This document shows positions 7,340-10,266 of a stretch of DNA of 10,266 nt, piece by piece. The DNA comes from an uncultured Bacilli bacterium (GTDB lineage Bacteria > Bacillota_I > Bacilli_A > RF39 > UBA660): NCBI GenBank assembly GCA_947624695.1, contig CANQLN010000030.1:1-10266 (forward strand), in the 5' to 3' direction. Every line of letters begins with the position of its first letter. Position 1 is the first letter of the stretch. Below the pieces are notes generated by a model. It worked only from the letters and a program-made list of their open reading frames with translations. It had not been told where the DNA came from and ran no database searches. Made by a program: the position numbers and the translations under genes.

Positions 7340-7816
7340 TTATCCTTCTTGAACTATATTATTATTCCACACTATTAGACCACTACCATTAGAATTCCGG
7401 GCTCCCATTAAAATAAAGCCATTTTCTCCTTCACTTTTAATAGAAAATTGTAAATCATAAACAGCTAATTCATCTTCATTAAATAAAGTTGGAACAACAT
7501 CAACAGCCTTTTTAGCGGCTTCTAAATCCGTACCTTCCCCAAATGTAATATTAATATAAACAATATTTCCTTTTAAATTAGTACTAACATTAGAAACACT
7601 TTCATTTTTTTCTAATTCTGTTTTTATATCATTAAATAATTCATCTTTTAATGGAAGTTCTTTAGAGGCATCTAAACGAGGTCCGTATTTATCCCCATTA
7701 GAACCATAAAAATATGTAATTGAAACTCCAATAAAAACTGCTAAACAGATTAATAAGATAATAGCAAGGACTAATAAAATTTTATTTTCCATCCATACTT
7801 TTTTTATTTTATTCAA
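7340..7816 (-). CDS. Single-pass membrane protein of unknown function, first gene of the receptor operon
   Basis: About 158 residues and no family recognised. A short basic N-terminus (NKIKKVW) is followed by one strong membrane segment (about 14-33, KILLVLAIILLICLAVFIG) and an outside domain of about 120 residues, consistent with a small mixed alpha/beta fold. I place the start at TTG 7816-7814, because AGAGGTG (7829-7823) is six bases upstream. A GTG at 7825 lies within that ribosome site and is less likely. The stop is five bases before the receptor gene, whose ribosome site overlaps its end, so the two are co-translated. An accessory of the receptor is a reasonable guess from context only. 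Confidence 0.75.
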   Translation of the reverse strand: MNKIKKVWMENKILLVLAIILLICLAVFIGVSITYFYGSNGDKYGPRLDASKELPLKDELFNDIKTELEKNESVSNVSTNLKGNIVYINITFGEGTDLEAAKKAVDVVPTLFNEDELAVYDLQFSIKSEGENGFILMGARNSNGSGLIVWNNNIVQEG

Positions 7817-7822
7817 AATATT

Positions 7823-7829
7823 CACCTCT
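7823..7829 (-). promoter_or_regulatory. Ribosome site that fixes a TTG start
   Basis: AGAGGTG is a near-consensus Shine-Dalgarno sequence six bases before TTG 7816. Its last three bases are the GTG that could be mistaken for the start. Confidence 0.7.
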
Positions 7830-7840
7830 TTGGCAATATT

Positions 7841-7869
7841 ATTATACTATATTATAAATTTTATGGCAA
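7841..7869 (-). promoter_or_regulatory. Promoter of the three-gene receptor operon
   Basis: On the minus strand TTGCCA (7869-7864, five of six), 17 bases and a perfect TATAAT (7846-7841) form a strong sigma-A promoter. The expected start is near 7834, just ahead of the ribosome site at 7829. A second TATAAT at 7856-7851 lacks a good partner. The three genes downstream are closely spaced or overlap and have no internal terminator. Confidence 0.75.
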
Positions 7870-7917
7870 ACTGTAACCTTTATTGTCTAAAAGTGTTAAT
7901 TTACATATTTGAAGTTT

Positions 7918-7946
7918 AAAAAAGATAGATTAAACCTCTACCTTTT
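7918..7946 (-). terminator. Intrinsic terminator of miaB
   Basis: On the minus strand a 10-bp stem with one G-U pair (7946-7937 with 7929-7920) encloses a 7-base loop that contains the miaB stop codon. A T-run at 7923-7918 follows. It separates miaB from the receptor operon promoter. Confidence 0.7.
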
Positions 7947-9342
7947 CTTCTATATATTCACCATCTAAGCTAAAACTTTTAGCATCCGTTATTTTCACCG
8001 AAACAATTTTCCCAATAATATCTTTAGGACCGGAAACATTAACTAATTTCATAGTATCTGTATAACCATAGACTTTTCTTTCATCTTTTTCACTATCACC
8101 TAAAATTAAAACTTCCACCGTTTTACCTAATAATCTTTGATTACTTTTATTAGAATAATAATTAACTAAATTATTAAGTTCTTGCAGTCTTGCCTCTTTT
8201 TCTTCTAAAGGTGTCTTATCTTCCATTAAAGCCGCTGGTGTTCCTACTCTTGGTGAAAAAATAAATGTATAAGCCCCATCAAATTCACAAGTTTTAACTA
8301 CCTCTAAAGTATCTTCAAAATCTTCTTTTGTTTCTCCTGGAAACCCCACAATTATATCAGTTGTAATTGCGACATTAGGAATCATTTCCTTCATTTTTCT
8401 AAATAAAGTTAGATATTCTTCTTTCGTATATCTCCTATTCATTCTTTTTAAGATCTTATCACTACCGGATTGTAAAGGTAAATGAATATAAGGCATAATA
8501 TTATCATATTTCGAAATAACCTCCAACATCTTATCGGTAAAATTCCAAGGATGACTAGTAACAAATCTGACTCTCTTAATACCAGTTTTCGCAACACACT
8601 CTAAAAGATGACTAAAAGATTCTCCTATATCTTGACCATAAGCATTAACATTTTGACCAAGTAAAGTAACTTCTAAATAACCTTTATCTTTTAATTCTTC
8701 AACTTCTTTAATAATACTTTCTAATTTTCGACTTCTTTCTCTTCCTCTTGTATAAGGCACTATACAATAAGTACAAAATTTATCACAACCATACATGATA
8801 TTAACCCAAGCTGTATATTTCGAATCTCTTTCATAATGCATGCCCTCAATTATTTCATCACTATTAGAATATACTTCAATAGTTTGTTTCGAAAAATTTT
8901 CTAAAAGTAATTTCGGAAGTTCATGAATATTATGAGTTCCTATAACAATATCAATATATTTATGTTTTTCTAAAATACTTGCAATAAAATCAGGTTGTTC
9001 ACTCATACATCCCGCTAAGACAATTTTAAAATCATCTCTATTTTTCTTTAGATAATGACATTTACCTAAGAAACCGACCACTTTATCTCTGGCATTTTCT
9101 CTTATCGCACAAGTATTTAGAACAACCACATTAGCTTCTTCTACTTTTTCTGTATTAGTAAAACCTAATGCTTCTAAATAACTTCTAATAGCTTCACTAT
9201 CATGGACATTCATTTGGCATCCATAAGTTCTTAAGAAATATTTTTTTCCTTCAAAAACTTTTTGATAGTTTTCATTTAAATCTAAATATATATTTTCTTT
9301 GCTAGTTCTATCTTTAGCAACATTTAAATCTGGTAGATGCAT
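7930..9342 (-). CDS. miaB: tRNA-2-methylthio-N6-dimethylallyladenosine synthase
   Basis: Radical-SAM methylthiotransferase that adds the 2-methylthio group to i6A37 in tRNAs reading UNN codons, stabilising codon pairing. The 470 residues show the N-terminal methylthiotransferase domain with cluster cysteines 42 (TYGCQMN), 78 (LNTCAIREN) and 112 (AGCMSEQ). The radical-SAM CxxxCxxC follows at 186, 190 and 193 (YGCDKFCTYCIVPYTRGRERSR), and a TRAM-like RNA-binding tail from about 400. GQNVNAYG, HLPLQSGSD and VGFPGET are typical of MiaB; MtaB-type paralogues are less likely given TYGCQMN and the cysteine spacing. I place the start at ATG 9342, because AAGGGAAG lies seven bases upstream. An in-frame ATG at 9372 has no ribosome site and precedes this one. 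Confidence 0.96.
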   Translation of the reverse strand: MHLPDLNVAKDRTSKENIYLDLNENYQKVFEGKKYFLRTYGCQMNVHDSEAIRSYLEALGFTNTEKVEEANVVVLNTCAIRENARDKVVGFLGKCHYLKKNRDDFKIVLAGCMSEQPDFIASILEKHKYIDIVIGTHNIHELPKLLLENFSKQTIEVYSNSDEIIEGMHYERDSKYTAWVNIMYGCDKFCTYCIVPYTRGRERSRKLESIIKEVEELKDKGYLEVTLLGQNVNAYGQDIGESFSHLLECVAKTGIKRVRFVTSHPWNFTDKMLEVISKYDNIMPYIHLPLQSGSDKILKRMNRRYTKEEYLTLFRKMKEMIPNVAITTDIIVGFPGETKEDFEDTLEVVKTCEFDGAYTFIFSPRVGTPAALMEDKTPLEEKEARLQELNNLVNYYSNKSNQRLLGKTVEVLILGDSEKDERKVYGYTDTMKLVNVSGPKDIIGKIVSVKITDAKSFSLDGEYIEEKVEV

Positions 9343-9349
9343 ATAATCA

Positions 9350-9357
9350 CTTCCCTT
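9350..9357 (-). promoter_or_regulatory. miaB ribosome binding site
   Basis: AAGGGAAG lies seven bases before ATG 9342 and decides the start. A TTTCCA/TAAAAT pair at 9391-9386 and 9368-9363 has 17-bp spacing, but would start RNA inside this site. Read-through from the structured RNA upstream is therefore a more likely source of miaB mRNA. Confidence 0.65.
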
Positions 9358-9372
9358 GTGGTATTTTAACAT

Positions 9373-9518
9373 AAAAACAAATAATTGGAAAGCGGGGATT
9401 AGTTTAGAAGGTTATGAATAACCTAAGAAATGGGTAGGCATGTCATTAGAAACAGGTAATTATGACACAAAGGAAAACTTATTTTAATAATATAAATTCA
9501 ACCAAAACCCGCTTTCGA
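9373..9518 (-). ncRNA. Structured RNA: independent small RNA or miaB leader
   Basis: A minus-strand transcript from the promoter at 9553-9525 would begin two or three bases before GAAAGCGGG (9516-9508). This is an exact complement of CCCGCTTTC at 9396-9388 near the other end, closing a 9-bp terminal stem. After a 2 x 2 internal loop, UUGGUU (9505-9500) pairs with AACUAA (9404-9399). Inside are a TGTCAT/ATGACA hairpin and an AGGTTA/TAACCT hairpin with a 4-base loop. A T-rich run follows the closing stem. A closing stem, an AU-rich open centre, a terminal hairpin and a small 3'-side hairpin resemble 6S RNA in outline, but at about 130 nt it is short and I see no diagnostic sequence. A regulatory leader of miaB is equally possible. 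Confidence 0.5.
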
Positions 9519-9524
9519 GGAATG

Positions 9525-9553
9525 ATAATAACTTAATTTAAAAACTTTTGCAA
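9525..9553 (-). promoter_or_regulatory. Promoter of the structured RNA
   Basis: On the minus strand TTGCAA (9553-9548, four of six), 17 bases and TATTAT (9530-9525, five of six) place a start near 9518. That is where the closing stem of the predicted RNA begins. A perfect TTGACA at 9575-9570 lacks a matching -10. Confidence 0.5.
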
Positions 9554-9560
9554 CACTTTC

Positions 9561-9573
9561 GACAAACGTTGTC
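9561..9573. repeat. Short palindrome upstream of the RNA promoter
   Basis: GACAA and TTGTC are exact inverted copies around ACG. A third TCGACAAA-like copy lies at 9589-9596. They sit just upstream of the -35 box, where a regulator could bind. The signal is short and the call tentative. Confidence 0.3.
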
Positions 9574-9603
9574 AAAACTTCTAATTTTTCGACAAATTCC
9601 AAC

Positions 9604-9654
9604 AAAAAAATAACAGAGTTTCTAGACTACTTCGTAAAGTAAATCATCTCTGTT
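9604..9654 (-). terminator. Intrinsic terminator ending the template-repeat RNA
   Basis: AACAGAG (9612-9618) and CTCTGTT (9648-9654) pair exactly and enclose an inner TACTT/AAGTA hairpin. On the minus strand seven Ts (9610-9604) follow. It is the first clear minus-strand stop signal downstream of the template repeat and isolates it from the RNA and miaB to the left. The plus-strand tail TTTTGTCTTT could give weaker bidirectional action. Confidence 0.7.
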
Positions 9655-9737
9655 TTGTCTTTGGATTAAAAATCCATGATAGTTTTTGTCTTCTACCTTC
9701 CCTAAAGCATAATCTTAACCATACTTCCATTCAAGTT

Positions 9738-9839
9738 ATAGAAGGCTGGGCGAACCGAATACGTATTGCTGAAGTTGTTGGTGTTCACATTGCCATCACT
9801 ATTGACATTCCACGCATTACTGCTATCATTCCGCGACAT
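9738..9839 (-). repeat. DGR template repeat (TR)
   Basis: A 102-bp copy aligning without gaps to 10026-10127. On the minus strand it has nine AAT/AAC codons, the asparagine-rich make-up expected of a DGR template. The other copy differs at 18 positions. Sixteen are adenines here (30 of the 102 bases are A on this strand); the two others are at 9745 and 9805. No site is A in the other copy but not here, so the change runs one way, from this copy to the right one. The last 21 bases or so of the repeat in the minus direction differ at only two sites, fitting the conserved 3' end needed to prime on the target. Confidence 0.88.
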
Positions 9840-9866
9840 CTCTTATATCAAAACTACCATATCTAT

Positions 9867-9895
9867 ATTATATAATGATAATAATAAATTTGAAA
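9867..9895 (-). promoter_or_regulatory. Possible promoter of the template-repeat RNA
   Basis: A perfect TATAAT (9872-9867) on the minus strand would start RNA near 9860, about 20 bases before the template repeat. The -35 at 17-bp spacing is poor (TTTCAA). It lies between a terminator-like hairpin and the repeat, which supports a separate transcript. Confidence 0.4.
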
Positions 9896-9920
9896 TAAAA
9901 ATGTTACCAAAACAAATCGT

Positions 9921-9941
9921 TCGGGCGCTTAAACCACCCAA
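9921..9941 (-). terminator. Hairpin downstream of the variable gene
   Basis: On the minus strand TTGGGTG (9941-9935) pairs with CGCCCGA (9927-9921) across a 7-base loop: seven pairs, two of them G-U. A loosely T-rich stretch (ATTTGTTTT) follows. It is 12 bases past the stop of the variable gene and 84 past the end of the variable repeat. It may be a weak terminator. Hairpins downstream of the variable repeat also help homing in some DGRs. Confidence 0.45.
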
Positions 9942-9953
9942 GGAGATTAGATA

Positions 9954-10266
9954 TCATTCAACACCATTTATTATGAAAGGTTCTTCTAAAGTCCCTGCCC
10001 CTGATAAATCTAACTCAGACGAAAGATAGAAGACCGGGCGAACCGAATACGTATAGCTGAAGAGGTAGGGGGCCACAGTGCCATCACCATAGGCAGTCCA
10101 CGCATGACTGCTAGCAAACCGCGACATGGTCCAGTCATATGAAGATGGTGGATCTTGACGTGTTGTACTTAAACTTGATGTATCATTATTACTTAAGTGC
10201 ATCCAACTTTTTTTACATTCGCAATATACACTGCTACTACAATTATAGCATTTTATGTTTGATGCC
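9954..10266 (-). CDS. DGR target (variable) protein, C-terminal part
   Basis: The frame is open from the right edge to TGA at 9956-9954, giving 103 visible residues; the start is outside the window. An ATG at 10202 is in frame but has no ribosome site and lies inside the open frame, so it is probably internal. Upstream of it the frame encodes a cysteine-rich stretch (KCYNCSSSVYCECKKSW). The variable repeat covers residues 47-80 of the visible part, followed by a constant tail (SSELDLSGAGTLEEPFIIN). The W...SR...VRPVFYL form resembles the C-type-lectin-like, formylglycine-generating-enzyme-like C-termini that DGRs diversify. I infer a binding, probably surface, protein. Any signal peptide or anchor would be outside the window, and no ligand can be named. 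Confidence 0.75.
   Translation of the reverse strand, partial: ASNIKCYNCSSSVYCECKKSWMHLSNNDTSSLSTTRQDPPSSYDWTMSRFASSHAWTAYGDGTVAPYLFSYTYSVRPVFYLSSELDLSGAGTLEEPFIINGVE
10026..10127 (-). repeat. DGR variable repeat (VR)
   Basis: Encodes 34 residues of the target protein, in frame with the template. All nine template asparagine codons are changed, giving in order F, H, T, Y, T, A, Y, L and Y. Other adenine changes give D to A, S to G and T to P, plus one silent change in a proline codon. Two non-adenine differences give V to A and A to V. MSR, the AW pair and TYSVRP are identical in both copies and would form the fold. No stop codon has been created. Confidence 0.88.

Larger units (their letters stand above)
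9604..9860 (-). ncRNA. Predicted template-repeat RNA of a diversity-generating retroelement
   Basis: A promoter-like sequence ends at 9867, the template repeat occupies 9839-9738, and the terminator ends at 9604, which predicts an RNA of about 255 nt. The repeat is not part of a long gene: its reading frame has an in-frame TAA at 9845-9843 just upstream and stops 12 codons past the repeat. In known DGRs such an RNA is the template for error-prone reverse transcription. A hairpin (TGGATT/AATCCA, 9662-9676) lies in the 3' part. The RNA ends are inferred from signals only. Confidence 0.55.

Noticed and set aside
9343..9372. Longer miaB start at ATG 9372
   Set aside because: No ribosome site before it, while the ATG at 9342 has AAGGGAAG seven bases upstream.
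9363..9391. A separate miaB promoter (TTTCCA, 17 bp, TAAAAT)
   Set aside because: Transcription would begin at or within the miaB ribosome site, leaving no usable leader.
9373..9518. tmRNA, RNase P RNA or SRP RNA
   Set aside because: No tRNA-like ends, no RNase P core sequences and no SRP tetraloop; the length is also wrong for tmRNA and RNase P.
9766..10029. Plus-strand open reading frame of 87 codons spanning both repeats
   Set aside because: It runs antisense through the template repeat and the end of the variable gene, has no ribosome site, and is open only because the opposite strand is constrained.
9738..10127. Explaining the two 102-bp copies as a simple tandem duplication or pseudogene remnant
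   Set aside because: Random drift would spread differences over all bases and codon positions. Here 16 of 18 are at adenines of one copy and the other copy's frame is intact.

Overview
This is an AT-rich window on which nearly every gene lies on the minus strand. It reads as chromosome from a low-GC Bacillota or Tenericutes-like bacterium, probably an uncultured gut Bacilli lineage (inference). The evidence is a Bacillus-type SigK-like sigma factor, an HrcA/CIRCE operator, strong Shine-Dalgarno sites, TTG and GTG starts and many intrinsic terminators. Tryptophan is encoded by TGG and TGA is used as a stop, so the mycoplasma code is not in use.

Layout, left to right. Bases 1-47 hold the first codons of a minus-strand gene cut by the edge. 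Bases 48-242 are intergenic, with a minus promoter and a 10-bp tandem repeat. Bases 243-346 hold a plus-strand promoter that directly drives a hairpin small RNA. Next come polA (DNA polymerase I, TTG start), a SigK-like sporulation sigma factor, and an Hsp20 chaperone behind a CIRCE element. Bases 4335-4450 are a gene-free 3' region with two terminator-like hairpins and a possible pseudoknot. A three-gene operon follows, read leftward from a promoter at 7841-7869: a one-pass membrane protein, a receptor with a binding-protein-like ectodomain and a degenerate GGDEF domain, and a YihY/BrkB membrane protein. miaB (tRNA methylthiotransferase) is next, preceded by a structured RNA at about 9373-9518 with its own promoter.

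The right end holds the most striking element, the template and variable repeats of a diversity-generating retroelement (DGR). Two 102-bp copies (9738-9839 and 10026-10127) align without gaps and differ at 18 positions. Sixteen of these are adenines of the left copy on the minus (coding) strand, and all nine AAT/AAC codons of that copy are changed in the right copy. The left copy is noncoding and sits between a promoter-like sequence and a terminator. The right copy lies near the 3' end of an open reading frame that runs off the window edge. That is the expected pattern for a template repeat (TR) and a variable repeat (VR). No reverse transcriptase or Avd-like gene is visible, so it must lie beyond the right edge or elsewhere in the genome.

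The rest is mainly housekeeping (replication and repair, tRNA modification, stress response, sporulation control). The receptor operon and the DGR end are the accessory or surface-facing parts. No IS element, CRISPR array, tRNA or rRNA was seen.
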